This document shows positions 8,680 to 17,270 of a stretch of 64,000 nucleotides of DNA, piece after piece. The DNA comes from Oscillospiraceae bacterium (GTDB lineage: Bacteria; Bacillota; Clostridia; Lachnospirales; Lachnospiraceae). The translations under genes were made by a program, and so were the position numbers. The notes below the pieces were generated by a model, which searched no databases, had not been told where the DNA came from, and saw nothing but the letters and a program-made list of their open reading frames with translations. Numbering within the stretch: position 1 is the stretch's first letter; the number at the start of each line of letters is the position of its first letter. The stretch lies in the NCBI GenBank assembly GCA_021771715.1, contig JAETOO010000014.1:124001-188000 (forward strand). Reading direction: 5' to 3'.

Positions 8680-9012
8680 TTCCTTTCCACCTTTCAGAAT
8701 GTTTGTAGAGCTGCAACTATTTTAGATCACAGTCAGGGGAAATACAAGGGAGATTTACCTGCAGCTTGTCTTTTGGCAAGGTATGGGTTATTGTTTACGG
8801 CCATCCTGGCCGCGCACAGTAACGCGTTTCACAATGCGAAAACAGTAACTCGTATGGACAGAACAGAGGATTCAAATCTCTGGCACGATGGAAAAGTTAA
8901 AAAAATATTAAATAGATCATACTTATGTTGACTATATGAAATATAATTGTTAATATTATGTAGCATATATGCAAAAATTACGTAATAAATCAACATGAGG
9001 AGGCGATTGATT
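8680..9012 (+). other. Divergent intergenic region, AT-rich on the right
   Basis: No gene is supported here. It separates the leftward regulator gene from the rightward NlpC/P60 gene. It holds a small palindrome CGGCCATCCTGGCCG near 8800, the word TGCAACTATTTT at 8712-8723 that also occurs before the ABC operon, and the promoter given separately. The last 120 bases are clearly more AT-rich than the surrounding genes. Confidence 0.6.
8928..8956 (+). promoter_or_regulatory. Sigma-A type promoter for the NlpC/P60 gene
   Basis: TTGACT, 17-base spacer, TAATAT, within an AT-rich stretch about 55 bases before the AGGAGG and ATG of the secreted hydrolase. Five of six -35 positions and four of six -10 positions match consensus. 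Confidence 0.6.
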
Positions 9013-10479
9013 ATGAGAAAGAAGCTACCTAAGACGGTGTCGCTCTGCGTGGCCGCGGGTCTGATGGCCTGTGTGCAGGGGATGCCGGCGATGGCAGCGG
9101 AGGCGCCGCCGACAGAGGTACAAGGGGAGAACCCGCTTGTCGGGACGATGGCGTTTGCACAGTGTAACGAGTATATCAATGTCCGCGCGGCCGCGACGAC
9201 AGACAGCGAGGTGACGGCTAAGATTTACAACAATGGCTCCGTCACGATCGAGGAGCAGGACGGCGAGTGGTTCCGAATCCGGTCGGGCAATGCCGAGGGG
9301 TATGTGAAGGCGGAGTATTTTGCGACCGGAGCCGAGGCTGAGGAGATCGCGCAGCGCGTGGCGTACAACGTGGCGTCCGTCTACCCGGACGAGCTGAATG
9401 TGCGCTCCGCTCCGAATGAGGAGTGCGAGGTCATCGACGTGGCGATGAAGCAGGAGGAGCTCGAGGTCGTGGCCTGGGACGGCGACTGGATGAAGGTGGC
9501 GCTCGGAGGTGATGTTTACGGGTATGTCAGTGCGTACTATGTGGCGTACAAGACGTACTACCCGGTGGCAGAGACCATCGAGGAGGAGCAGGCGCGCCTG
9601 CAGAACGAGCAGGCAGCGGCGGAGGCGGCGAACTACGAGGGCTCCGGTGAGGAATCTGCACAGGAGACGGAAGCGCCGGCGGCGGAGCCGGAGTACACGG
9701 AGACCGAGGCACCAGTGACAGAGCCGGAGTACACGGAGACGGATGCACCGGTGACCGAACCGCAGTACACGGAGACGGAGCCGCAGTATACAGAAACCGA
9801 GGCACCGGCGACGGAACCGCAGTACACAGAGACGGAGCCGCAGTATACAGAAACCGAGGCACCGGCGACGGAACCGCAGTATACAGAGACAGAAGCTCCG
9901 GCTACAGAACCGCAGTATACAGAGACAGAAGCCCCGGCTACAGAACCGCAGTACACGGAGACCGAGGCACCGGCCACGGAACCGCAGTACACAGAGACGG
10001 AAGCCCCGGAGACCGAACCGCAGTACACAGAGACGGAAGCACCGGCCACCGAACCGCAGTACACAGAGACCGAGACACCGGCCACCGAGCCGCAGTACAC
10101 AGAGACCGAGGCTCCGACCTCCGGTGTCGGTCAGCAGATTGCTGACTTTGCAGTGCAGTACGTCGGCGGCCCCTATGCGTGGGGCGGGACAAGCCTGACA
10201 AACGGGGCGGACTGCTCCGGCTTTGTGCAGACCGTATTCTCGAACTTCGGAATCGGCCTTGCGCGGACGGCGGAGACCCAGGCGTACGGCGGCACGTCCG
10301 TGAGTCTATCCGACATCCAGGCAGGCGATCTGCTGTTCTACAATTCCACAGGCGTCATCGACCACGTCGCGATCTACATCGGCGGCGGACAGATCGTCCA
10401 TGCGGCGAACTCCAAGAGCGGCATCATCACATCGAGCGCCTACTACCAGACGCCGGTGTGCGCGAGGAGATACTGGTAG
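9013..10479 (+). CDS. Secreted SH3-NlpC/P60 cell-wall hydrolase with repeat linker
   Basis: A 488-residue protein. A signal peptide (about 1-28, ending AMAAEA) is followed by two bacterial SH3 domains (about 45-105 and 115-175), a 142-residue Pro/Thr/Glu linker built of YTETEAPATEP units, and a C-terminal NlpC/P60 domain. The catalytic set is C401 (NGADCSGF), H451 (IDHVAIY) and H463 (IVHAAN). Such enzymes cut peptidoglycan stem peptides. The true start is 9013: AGGAGG at 8998-9003 lies nine bases before it, and an ATG at 8995 would put that ribosome site inside the gene. The linker probably spans the wall. Confidence 0.93.
   Translation: MRKKLPKTVSLCVAAGLMACVQGMPAMAAEAPPTEVQGENPLVGTMAFAQCNEYINVRAAATTDSEVTAKIYNNGSVTIEEQDGEWFRIRSGNAEGYVKAEYFATGAEAEEIAQRVAYNVASVYPDELNVRSAPNEECEVIDVAMKQEELEVVAWDGDWMKVALGGDVYGYVSAYYVAYKTYYPVAETIEEEQARLQNEQAAAEAANYEGSGEESAQETEAPAAEPEYTETEAPVTEPEYTETDAPVTEPQYTETEPQYTETEAPATEPQYTETEPQYTETEAPATEPQYTETEAPATEPQYTETEAPATEPQYTETEAPATEPQYTETEAPETEPQYTETEAPATEPQYTETETPATEPQYTETEAPTSGVGQQIADFAVQYVGGPYAWGGTSLTNGADCSGFVQTVFSNFGIGLARTAETQAYGGTSVSLSDIQAGDLLFYNSTGVIDHVAIYIGGGQIVHAANSKSGIITSSAYYQTPVCARRYW
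9691..10116 (+). repeat. In-frame tandem repeat, 36-bp unit, 13 copies
   Basis: The coding linker consists of 13 consecutive units of mostly 12 residues, [EQ]YTETEAPATEP. Two shortened 7-residue units (QYTETEP) are present. DNA copies differ mainly at third codon positions, so selection on the peptide is likely. Copy number probably varies between strains. Confidence 0.9.
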
Positions 10480-10549
10480 GTTCGAACGCGTAGAGACGGA
10501 ATAGATATAGTATTCGTTATTGACCTTGTTGCAGATTGCGATAATTATT

Positions 10550-10750
10550 ATGGGGGTGCATGCACCTTTGCCAGAACCTGAGTTCATTGATTTTGACGGT
10601 GATTTCCGGGTGAACATGTATCGGCAAGTAGAAAGGGGGTTTGGGGGCAATGGTGTCACTACCCAAACTACCCAAACTACCCAAAGCCCTACCCAAACAG
10701 AAGGATTCCATTTTACCAACGAAGATAAGGCTATTCTATGTGAGAGATAA
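10550..10750 (+). pseudogene. C-terminal remnant of an AlbA_2/RecG-like ATP-binding regulator
   Basis: The frame reads PLPEPEFIDFDGDFRVNMYR followed by a TTQTTQTTQ stretch encoded by repeats of ACCCAAACT. The PEPEF..DGDFRVN segment and the TTQ string are familiar from the C-terminal part of AlbA_2/Schlafen-type putative DNA-binding and helicase-related proteins of gut Firmicutes. Everything upstream (ATPase and DNA-binding parts) is missing and the tail is truncated. No ribosome site is evident, so this is judged a relic. Confidence 0.5.
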
Positions 10751-10856
10751 GTTGGAGACACTGCACAATCTGATGAAAAATTTGGGCTGGACAGCAGAGC
10801 AGGCAATGGCAGCTATGGGAGCCGAAGCAGAAAAAGGGATTCTTATTGTGTCCTAA
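10731..10856 (+). pseudogene. Remnant of a small helical tail (LETLHNLMKNLGWTAEQAM)
   Basis: In another frame, overlapping the end of the previous remnant, the sequence reads DKLETLHNLMKNLGWTAEQAM and ends AEAEKGILIVS. This resembles the C-terminal tail of several transposase- or Rpn-nuclease-like proteins in Clostridia (TAEQAMxAM motif). No full domain remains. It ends four bases inside the tmcAL stop region. Confidence 0.35.
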
Positions 10857-12316
10857 CGGTATATGACAGGATTTTTCTGATATTCCGTCAGAAACGGAAG
10901 TCCATATTTATAGGAGACAATGCTGCCGTACAGATGCGAGGCATAGAGATCCTGTGCGAGCATGGAGAGGGCGGCCGTTTCCTTTTGATTCGCAGCGGCG
11001 GCGGGGGCAACCATTGCCCGCTGCCCGGCGGAAATGTCCACAGTGTGCCGTCCGGTGAGCGCATCCAATATCTGCTGCCCATCGGAGTATGCGGTGCGTA
11101 TCACAGCCTCCGCATTTGCCATCTTGACCGGAAGCGGAATCCTGCTGTGCTCCCGGACGGCGTGCAGCAGCGGGCCTGCGCTTTTGCGAAAGCCGAGAAT
11201 CCGCGCGTAATATACGGAGCCGGATGCGCGGTAGTCGGCGAGATCCTGTGTGCGGATGTCCAGGATCAGGTGCAGCAGCGCGCGCCGGATGCGCGCTTCC
11301 GTGAGCTGCCGGGTCTTCAGGCGGGCGAGGAGCTCCGGGTAGGACAGGCCGATGCAGGAATAGCGCAGGCGCAGAATCCTTGCGGCAAGATCCGGTGAAA
11401 TGTCCAGTGTCTGGGCGAAATCCGTGACGGTGAGGAGCTTTTGCGCCAGGTAGGGCAGGAGATCGTCAGCCGTCACGATACGACCAGCAGCGTATTCGAA
11501 CAAAGAATGACACTCCCTGGGAATGTAAGGCTGCAGCCGCTGCAGGTCGCAAAAACGCGGTATTTGCCCGCCAAGTGTTGCGGAGCATTCCACAGGTGCG
11601 CTGCATTGTGAAGGAACGGAATCTGCCGCATACGTCCTGTCCTGCTCAACCGCTCCTCTTCCCAGCAGCGCCCTGCGCAGCGCAGTCGCGGAGCAGTAGC
11701 GCCCCGCGAGGTCATCGCTGTCGTACGCGTTTCCCTCACGCCGGATGGGGAGGGGGCGGATTGGAGAGCCGAGGCCAAGCAGCGCGCGGCAGTATTCGAC
11801 GCCGAGGATATTGTTCGGCGTCGCGAGAAAATTGGCGAGCGCAGAAGTCTCCCCGGTCCCGGCGCGGACAGCCTGCAGGGCCTCGGCGCGTGCCTGGGGG
11901 AAGGTCTTGCCGGATTTCAGACCGTTGTCAAGGAGCTGGCGGTAGGCTTCTGGCTCCTCCGCGAGCAGTCTGGCCGCCGCGTCGAACAGGGCCGGGTCTG
12001 CCGTTTCACTCCCGAAGCAGAGCGCGTCCACGACGCCCAGGGCGTCGAGAATCCCGACGGCGCCGCGCGCGAAATACTCTGCGCTGCCGGTGGCATAGCA
12101 GACGGGCAGTTCGAGGACGAGATCGGCGCCGCAGCGCAGCGCAAACTCGGCCCGCGTGTGCTTGTCAAAGATGGCGGGCTCCCCCCGCTGCACGAAATCC
12201 GGGCTCATGACGACAACGGCGTAGTCAGCTCCTGTCTTCCGTTTTGCTTCCTGAATGTGGTACTCGTGCCCGGTGTGAAACGGATTGTACTCCGCGATAA
12301 TTCCGACTGTGCACAT
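10853..12316 (-). CDS. tmcAL: tRNA(Met) cytidine acetate ligase TmcAL
   Basis: A 487-residue nucleotidyltransferase-fold protein. The N-terminus has GIIAEYNPFHTGHEYHI, the family's nucleotide-binding HxGH-type motif, followed by SPDFVQRGEPAIFDKH and a GADLVLELP segment. TmcAL activates acetate with ATP and acetylates the wobble cytidine of elongator tRNA-Met, an activity that fits a cell making acetate. It is somewhat longer than the usual ~400-420 residues; an insert near 215-250 (DRTYAADSVPSQCSAPVECS) may be lineage specific. It is transcribed alone, divergent from pta. Confidence 0.9.
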   Translation of the reverse strand: MCTVGIIAEYNPFHTGHEYHIQEAKRKTGADYAVVVMSPDFVQRGEPAIFDKHTRAEFALRCGADLVLELPVCYATGSAEYFARGAVGILDALGVVDALCFGSETADPALFDAAARLLAEEPEAYRQLLDNGLKSGKTFPQARAEALQAVRAGTGETSALANFLATPNNILGVEYCRALLGLGSPIRPLPIRREGNAYDSDDLAGRYCSATALRRALLGRGAVEQDRTYAADSVPSQCSAPVECSATLGGQIPRFCDLQRLQPYIPRECHSLFEYAAGRIVTADDLLPYLAQKLLTVTDFAQTLDISPDLAARILRLRYSCIGLSYPELLARLKTRQLTEARIRRALLHLILDIRTQDLADYRASGSVYYARILGFRKSAGPLLHAVREHSRIPLPVKMANAEAVIRTAYSDGQQILDALTGRHTVDISAGQRAMVAPAAAANQKETAALSMLAQDLYASHLYGSIVSYKYGLPFLTEYQKNPVIYR

Positions 12317-12627
12317 GTGAGCAGTTCTCCTTTTTTACGTGATATCTGCATCTGCAGACGGTACGTTTTCTGCACCTGCCGGTCATCCGATGGCAGGCGA
12401 GTGTTCCCTGTTTTGTTCTATTTTCGAAACAATCCCGATAAACCCCATTTTAACAGACAAAAAAGAGGCGTGCAACGCAAATTTCATCTTGTCCGCTGTA
12501 AGAATTTGGGGTATAATCTTGAAAAAAGGGGCAAGGCGTTCCACCCAGGGTACGCTCTGTCCCGTGTGTCATGCGCCCGGAGGGGCGGGTGGCGGGCCAA
12601 AATACAAGTGAAAGGAGTCCATTGATC
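12317..12627 (+). other. Divergent intergenic region between tmcAL and pta
   Basis: No gene is supported. The right half holds the pta promoter given separately and a leader of about 100 bases before the ribosome site AAAGGAG at 12611-12617. Reading frames across it are fortuitous extensions of pta. Confidence 0.6.
12489..12517 (+). promoter_or_regulatory. Promoter of pta-ackA
   Basis: TTGTCC, 17-base spacer, perfect TATAAT. Transcription would begin near 12524, leaving a leader of about 100 bases before the pta start. Confidence 0.75.
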
Positions 12628-13623
12628 ATGGCAATTATTGATGTATTAAAAGCGAAGGCAAAGGCAGATAAGAAGACGATCGTGTTACCGGAGAGCGAGG
12701 ACCGGAGAACGTATGAGGCGGCTGCGAAGATCCTGAAGGAAGGGATCGCGGACATCATCCTGGTAGGTTCCGAGGACGTTGTGAAGAAGAACGGCGAGGG
12801 CCTTGACCTCACAGGCGTGAAGGTAGTAGATCCGGCGACTTCCGATCGGACGGCTGCGTACATCGACAAGCTCGTTGAGCTGAGATCGAAGAAGGGCATG
12901 ACGCCGGAGCAGGCGAAGGAGATCCTTCTGAATCAGTATCTGTACTACGGCGTTATGATGGTTAAGATGGGCGACGCAGACGGCATGGTATCCGGTGCGT
13001 GCCACTCGACGGCTGACACCCTTCGTCCGTGCCTGCAGATCCTCAAGACGAAGCCGGGCACAAAGCTTGTGTCTGCGTTCTTCCTGATGGAGGTTCCGAA
13101 CTGCGAGTTCGGCGAGAACGGCACCTTTGTATTTGCAGACTGCGGTCTGAACCAGAATCCGAACCCGGAAGAGCTCGCGGCGATCGCAGCTTCCTCCGCG
13201 GAGTCCTTCAAGTCCCTGGTCGGCGCAGAGCCGAAGGTAGCGTTCCTGTCCCATTCCACGAAGGGCAGCGCAAAGCATGCGGACATCGACAAGGTGACGG
13301 CTGCGGTAGCGATCGCGAAGGAGCAGAATCCGGAGCTGATGCTGGACGGCGAGATGCAGCTTGACGCGGCGATTGTCCCGAGCGTAGGCGAGTCCAAGGC
13401 GCCGGGCAGCCCGGTAGCAGGCCATGCGAACGTTCTGGTCTTCCCGGATCTGGATGCAGGCAACATCGGCTACAAGCTGGTACAGAGACTGGCAAAGGCA
13501 GAGGCGTACGGCCCGGTGACGCAGGGTATCGCAGCTCCGGTCAACGATCTGTCCCGCGGCTGCTCTGCGGATGACATCGTGGGCGTGGTAGCGATCACGG
13601 CTGTGCAGTGCCAGAATAAATAA
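12628..13623 (+). CDS. pta: Phosphate acetyltransferase
   Basis: A 331-residue single-domain Pta that converts acetyl-CoA and phosphate to acetyl phosphate, the step between the Wood-Ljungdahl pathway and acetate. It opens MAIIDVLKAKAKADKKTIVL and has VLPESEDRRTYEAA, MVSGACHSTADTLRP and the C-terminal FPDLDAGNIGYKLVQRLA typical of the family. The chosen ATG follows AAAGGAG by ten bases; an upstream in-frame ATG at 12571 lacks a site and adds unrelated residues. ackA follows 35 bases later in the same operon. GTA and GCA codons are frequent, as in other strongly expressed genes here. Confidence 0.97.
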   Translation: MAIIDVLKAKAKADKKTIVLPESEDRRTYEAAAKILKEGIADIILVGSEDVVKKNGEGLDLTGVKVVDPATSDRTAAYIDKLVELRSKKGMTPEQAKEILLNQYLYYGVMMVKMGDADGMVSGACHSTADTLRPCLQILKTKPGTKLVSAFFLMEVPNCEFGENGTFVFADCGLNQNPNPEELAAIAASSAESFKSLVGAEPKVAFLSHSTKGSAKHADIDKVTAAVAIAKEQNPELMLDGEMQLDAAIVPSVGESKAPGSPVAGHANVLVFPDLDAGNIGYKLVQRLAKAEAYGPVTQGIAAPVNDLSRGCSADDIVGVVAITAVQCQNK

Positions 13624-13658
13624 ATCAGACGTTTACATAGAAACAGGAGGATAAGGAA

Positions 13659-14861
13659 ATGAATGTATTAGTAATCAACTGTGGAAGTTCTTCCCTGAAG
13701 TTCCAGCTGATCAACTCCGACACGGAGGCAGTGGCGGCAAAGGGTCTCTGCGAGCGGATCGGCATCGACGGCAGACTCGTATACCAGCCGGCAGGCGGGG
13801 AGAAGGAAGTGACGGAGGCTCCGATGCCGACGCATACCGAGGCAATCCGCATGGTGCTGGATGCCCTCGTAAATCCGAAGACCGGCGTTCTTGGGAGCCT
13901 GGACGAGGTAGAGGCGATCGGACACCGTGTCCTGCACGGCGGCTCCAAGATCACAGAGTCCCGCATCATTGACGACGAGGTAATCGCGGTAATCGACGAG
14001 TGCTGCGACCTCGGCCCTCTTCACAACCCGGCGAACCTGATGGGCATCCGTGCCTGCATGGAGCTGATGCCGGGCAAGCCGAATGTGGCAGTGTTCGATA
14101 CCGCATTCCATCAGACCATGCCGCCGAAGGCATACCGCTATGCGATCCCGACCAAGTTCTATGAGAAGTATGCGGTGCGCAAGTACGGCTTCCACGGCAC
14201 CTCCCACAGCTTTGTGTCGAAGGAGACAATCAAGTTCCTGGGCCTCGATCCGGAAAACAGCAAGGTTGTTGTCTGCCACCTCGGAAACGGCGCTTCGATC
14301 AGCGCAGTCAAGGACAGCAAGTGTGTGGACACCTCGATGGGTCTGACTCCGCTGGAGGGCCTGGTGATGGGCACCCGCTCCGGCGATCTGGATCCGGCGG
14401 TTCTGGAGTTCGTGTGCAAGAAGGAAAGCATCGACGTATCTGAGATGGTGCGCATCCTGAACAAGGAGTCCGGCGTGATGGCTCTGTCGAACGGCCTCTC
14501 CAGCGACTTCCGCGATCTCGAGGAGGCAATGAACGGCGGAAATGAGGCAGCAGGCCTGGCGATCGACGCGTTCAGCTACCGTGTTGCAAAGTATGTCGGC
14601 TCCTACGTGGCAGCGATGAACGGCGTGGATGCGATCGCATTTACCGGCGGCATCGGCGAGAACGCAGGGCTGGTGCGCGAGAAGGTGCTGTCCTACCTCG
14701 GCTTCCTGGGCATCGAGATCGACCCGGAGATGAACAAGAAGCGCGGCGAGAACTTCGTCCTGTCGACCGCAGACTCCAAGGTAAAGGTAGCGGTTATCCC
14801 GACGAACGAGGAGCTTGCGATCTGCCGCGAGACAGTAGAGCTGGTAAAGGCTGCAAAATAA
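13659..14861 (+). CDS. ackA: Acetate kinase
   Basis: A 400-residue enzyme of the ASKHA fold that makes ATP and acetate from acetyl phosphate. Visible signatures are MNVLVINCGSSSLKFQLI at the N-terminus, the RYGFHGTSH-like segment (KYGFHGTSHSFV), GNGASISAVKDSK, TPLEGLVMGTRSGDLDP, and IAFTGGIGENAG near the end. Length is standard. The ribosome site AGGAGG precedes the ATG. It is the second and last gene of the pta operon, closed by the stem at 14870-14900. This is the substrate-level ATP step of acetogenesis. Confidence 0.98.
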   Translation: MNVLVINCGSSSLKFQLINSDTEAVAAKGLCERIGIDGRLVYQPAGGEKEVTEAPMPTHTEAIRMVLDALVNPKTGVLGSLDEVEAIGHRVLHGGSKITESRIIDDEVIAVIDECCDLGPLHNPANLMGIRACMELMPGKPNVAVFDTAFHQTMPPKAYRYAIPTKFYEKYAVRKYGFHGTSHSFVSKETIKFLGLDPENSKVVVCHLGNGASISAVKDSKCVDTSMGLTPLEGLVMGTRSGDLDPAVLEFVCKKESIDVSEMVRILNKESGVMALSNGLSSDFRDLEEAMNGGNEAAGLAIDAFSYRVAKYVGSYVAAMNGVDAIAFTGGIGENAGLVREKVLSYLGFLGIEIDPEMNKKRGENFVLSTADSKVKVAVIPTNEELAICRETVELVKAAK

Positions 14862-14869
14862 GAGAGGAC

Positions 14870-14914
14870 GTTCAGCACGCAGGCCACAGACGTGCTGAAC
14901 TGAGAAAAATTTTT
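14870..14914 (+). terminator. Terminator of pta-ackA
   Basis: Perfect ten-base stem GTTCAGCACG / CGTGCTGAAC with an 11-base loop, followed after nine bases by a T run. The -35 box of the next operon begins two bases after it. Confidence 0.7.
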
Positions 14915-14915
14915 G

Positions 14916-14944
14916 TTGACAAATTTATACACGGCAGGTATAAT
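14916..14944 (+). promoter_or_regulatory. Consensus sigma-A promoter of the DUF177-rpmF operon
   Basis: TTGACA, 17-base spacer, TATAAT: a perfect match to the consensus. It lies 28 bases before the TTG start of the DUF177 gene and directly behind the ackA terminator. Confidence 0.9.
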
Positions 14945-14972
14945 TTGAAGAGTGCGTTGAGGAGGAGATCGT

Positions 14973-15455
14973 TTGACTGACCTGACGGATGTACTTTTGA
15001 ATGACGGAAAGACCGTGCACTATGAGGTGGCGCTTGCGCTGGCTTCGTTTTCGTATCGGTTCGGTGATTTTAAGGTAAAGAAATCGTCTCCGATTTCTCT
15101 CACAGTGGAGAATCTCGGAGAGCGGAAGCTCCTTGTAAAGGGAGAGGTGTCGGTCGAGGTATGGATTCCGTGTGCGCGTTGTCTGGAGCCAGTGGCTTCC
15201 GAATTGGACATCCGGTTCGAGAATGAGCTGGAGGCCGACGACAGAGATTATATTGAGGGCTATAGCCTGGATGTGGATCAGTTAGTTCATGATGAGGCAC
15301 TGCTTGTCTGGCCGGAGAGGGTACTCTGCCGGGAGGATTGTAAAGGTCTGTGCAGCACTTGTGGACAGAATCTGAATGATGGATCCTGCAGCTGCGGACC
15401 GACAGACCTTGACCCCAGAATGGCAAAAATCCTTGATATATTCAAGAATGTTTGA
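14973..15455 (+). CDS. DUF177 (YceD) family protein
   Basis: A 160-residue member of the YceD/DUF177 family, nearly always encoded before rpmF and linked to 23S rRNA or ribosome maturation. Cysteine pairs are visible: CARC in the middle, and a C-terminal CREDCKGLCSTCGQN..CSC cluster, which may bind zinc. The start is TTG at 14973, seven bases after AGGAGG; no ATG fits. It shares a transcript with rpmF, and the consensus promoter implies strong constitutive expression. Confidence 0.88.
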   Translation: MTDLTDVLLNDGKTVHYEVALALASFSYRFGDFKVKKSSPISLTVENLGERKLLVKGEVSVEVWIPCARCLEPVASELDIRFENELEADDRDYIEGYSLDVDQLVHDEALLVWPERVLCREDCKGLCSTCGQNLNDGSCSCGPTDLDPRMAKILDIFKNV

Positions 15456-15483
15456 TAAATTACGGATTTAAGGAGGTGTTATC

Positions 15484-15666
15484 ATGTCTATCTGTCCGAA
15501 GAATAAAAGTTCGAAGGCGAGAAGAGACAAGAGAAGAGCAAACTGGAAAATGACTGCTCCGAACCTTGTAAAGTGCAGCAAATGCGGTGCGCTGATGCTC
15601 CCGCACAGAGTCTGCAAGGCCTGCGGAACCTACAACAAGAAGGAAATCATCCCGGTAGAGGACTAA
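15484..15666 (+). CDS. rpmF: Ribosomal protein bL32
   Basis: A 60-residue bL32: basic N-terminus (KNKSSKARRDKRRANWKM), then a zinc-ribbon with C-x2-C pairs CSKCG and CKACG. It keeps all four Cys (the C+ form). AAGGAGG lies before the ATG. The terminator at 15688-15725 ends the two-gene operon. Confidence 0.97.
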   Translation: MSICPKNKSSKARRDKRRANWKMTAPNLVKCSKCGALMLPHRVCKACGTYNKKEIIPVED

Positions 15667-15687
15667 TTGGTTCTTGCGCGGGGAGCG

Positions 15688-15725
15688 AGAGTCTGCCAAG
15701 CATACAGCCTGGCAGGCTCTTTTTT
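15688..15725 (+). terminator. Terminator after rpmF
   Basis: Stem AGAGTCTGCCA / TGGCAGGCTCT (one G-T pair) followed by six T. Confidence 0.85.
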
Positions 15726-15816
15726 CTGCGGCTTGCATGGCATTCCGGCAGAACTGTAATCAATTCTGCGGCCTGCAGGGCGTTTGGGGTAACAGCGGAT
15801 TATTTGGAATTTTCTG

Positions 15817-15845
15817 TTGCTTTTTATTATGATGTTTAGTATATT
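15817..15845 (+). promoter_or_regulatory. Candidate promoter of plsX
   Basis: TTGCTT, 17-base spacer, TATATT, in an AT-rich gap about 28 bases before the plsX start. No FapR-like palindrome is seen. Confidence 0.5.
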
Positions 15846-15872
15846 AGGTTATAGAAAACAGGAGGGACGATT

Positions 15873-16892
15873 ATGAGCGATTTGGTCCGGGTCGTTGTCG
15901 ATGCGATGGGCGGAGACAATGCGCCAGCAGAGATTGTAAAGGGAGCTATAGCGGCGGTGAACAGCCGTGAGGATATCTATCTGATCCTCACCGGCCTGAA
16001 GGATGCGGTGGAGCGGGAGCTGAAGCAGTACTCCTACCCGGCAGACCGTGTGGAGGTGGTGCCGACCACGCAGGTGATCGAGACAGCCGAGCCGCCGGTG
16101 GCTGCGATTCGGACGAAGAAGGACTCATCAATCGTAGTCGGATTGACGATGGTGCGCCGCGGCCAGGCGGATGCGTTTGTGTCCGCGGGCAGCTCAGGGG
16201 CAGTGCTCGTGGGCGGCCAGGCGATTGTGGGCAGGATCAAAGGCATTGAGCGGCCTGCTCTCGCACCGCTGATTCCGACGAAGGACGGCGTGGCGCTGCT
16301 GATTGACTGCGGGGCCAACGTCGATGCCAGACCCTCTCACCTTGTCCAGTTCGCGAAGATGGGCTCCATCTACATGGAGCACGTAGTCGGAGTGAAACGG
16401 CCAAGAGTAGGTATTGTGAATATCGGAGCAGAGGAGGAAAAGGGAAATGCGCTTGTAAAAGAGACCTTCCCTTTGCTGAAGGAACAGCGCGATATCCATT
16501 TCACGGGCAGCGTTGAGGCGCGGGATATCCCGTACGGCGCCTGCGATGTCGTGGTCTGCGAGGCATTTGTCGGGAATGTGATCCTGAAGCTGTACGAGGG
16601 CGTCGGGGCAGTCATGATCAAAAAGATCAAGGGCGGCCTGATGACGAACCTGCGCACAAAGCTCGGCGCGGTGCTGATCAAGCCGGCGCTGAAGAGGACG
16701 CTGAAGGCATTTGACGCCACAGAGTACGGCGGAGCGCCCCTGCTGGGGCTGAAGGGCCTCGTCGTGAAGACGCACGGGAGTTCGAAGGCGGCGGAGGTGG
16801 AGCACTCCGTGTATCAGTGTGTACAGTTCAAGCAGCAGCAGATCAGCGAAAAGATCGAGAAAGCAATACACCAAAATGAAGAAACATATTAA
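15873..16892 (+). CDS. plsX: Phosphate acyltransferase PlsX
   Basis: A 339-residue PlsX, which makes acyl phosphate from acyl-ACP for phospholipid synthesis. The N-terminal [19 protein letters not shown] is diagnostic, followed by [15 protein letters not shown] and [19 protein letters not shown]. Length is normal. AGGAGG lies before the ATG. acpP follows 14 bases later, giving the usual plsX-acpP unit, then rnc and smc. PlsY, which uses its product, is encoded at 47.9 kb. Confidence 0.96.
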   Translation: MSDLVRVVVDAMGGDNAPAEIVKGAIAAVNSREDIYLILTGLKDAVERELKQYSYPADRVEVVPTTQVIETAEPPVAAIRTKKDSSIVVGLTMVRRGQADAFVSAGSSGAVLVGGQAIVGRIKGIERPALAPLIPTKDGVALLIDCGANVDARPSHLVQFAKMGSIYMEHVVGVKRPRVGIVNIGAEEEKGNALVKETFPLLKEQRDIHFTGSVEARDIPYGACDVVVCEAFVGNVILKLYEGVGAVMIKKIKGGLMTNLRTKLGAVLIKPALKRTLKAFDATEYGGAPLLGLKGLVVKTHGSSKAAEVEHSVYQCVQFKQQQISEKIEKAIHQNEETY

Positions 16893-16906
16893 GGAGAGGT
16901 TTTGTT

Positions 16907-17137
16907 ATGGAATTTGAAAAATTGCAGAGTATTATTGCAGAGGTTTTAAATGTGGATGCCGATGAGATCACGCCGGAGACAACGTTTGTAGATGATCTCG
17001 GGGCGGACTCCCTGGATGTATTTCAGATCATTATGGGAATCGAGGAAGAGTTCGATATCGAGATCCCGCAGGAGAAGGTGGAGAAGATTGTGTCCGTAGG
17101 CGATGCGGCGGAGGCGATCAAGGGAGCGATCGGCTGA
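16907..17137 (+). CDS. acpP: Acyl carrier protein
   Basis: A 76-residue acidic protein with the phosphopantetheine site S35 in [19 protein letters not shown]. It carries growing acyl chains in fatty acid synthesis and supplies PlsX. AAGGAGAGG lies before the ATG, and the gene directly follows plsX. It uses GTA/GAT-rich codons, as expected for an abundant protein. Confidence 0.97.
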   Translation: MEFEKLQSIIAEVLNVDADEITPETTFVDDLGADSLDVFQIIMGIEEEFDIEIPQEKVEKIVSVGDAAEAIKGAIG

Positions 17138-17270
17138 GCCTAAACAGGACCAAACACAGTGTGAAACTGTCATGCGCAGACAGGCACCTGGCAGAAGGAT
17201 AACGCAGGAGGGGCTGAGGCAAGGCTCCTCCTTTCACTTCGCAGAAACAAGGCTGCAGGAGGAAAAAACG

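Noticed and set aside
5057-9179. AgrB/AgrD-type quorum-sensing genes near the LytTR/GHKL pair
   Set aside because: No AgrB-like membrane protease frame exists on either strand in this region.
9633-10100. Minus-strand repetitive frame (VYCGSVAGAS units)
   Set aside because: It is the antisense reading of the 36-bp coding repeat of the NlpC/P60 gene.
17103-17270. N-terminal extension of RNase III
   Set aside because: Residues are basic and unrelated to the family, and a good AGGAGG lies directly before the ATG at 17271. The same logic removed extensions of pta, cooC, acsV, rimM, trmD, pgeF and ftsY.
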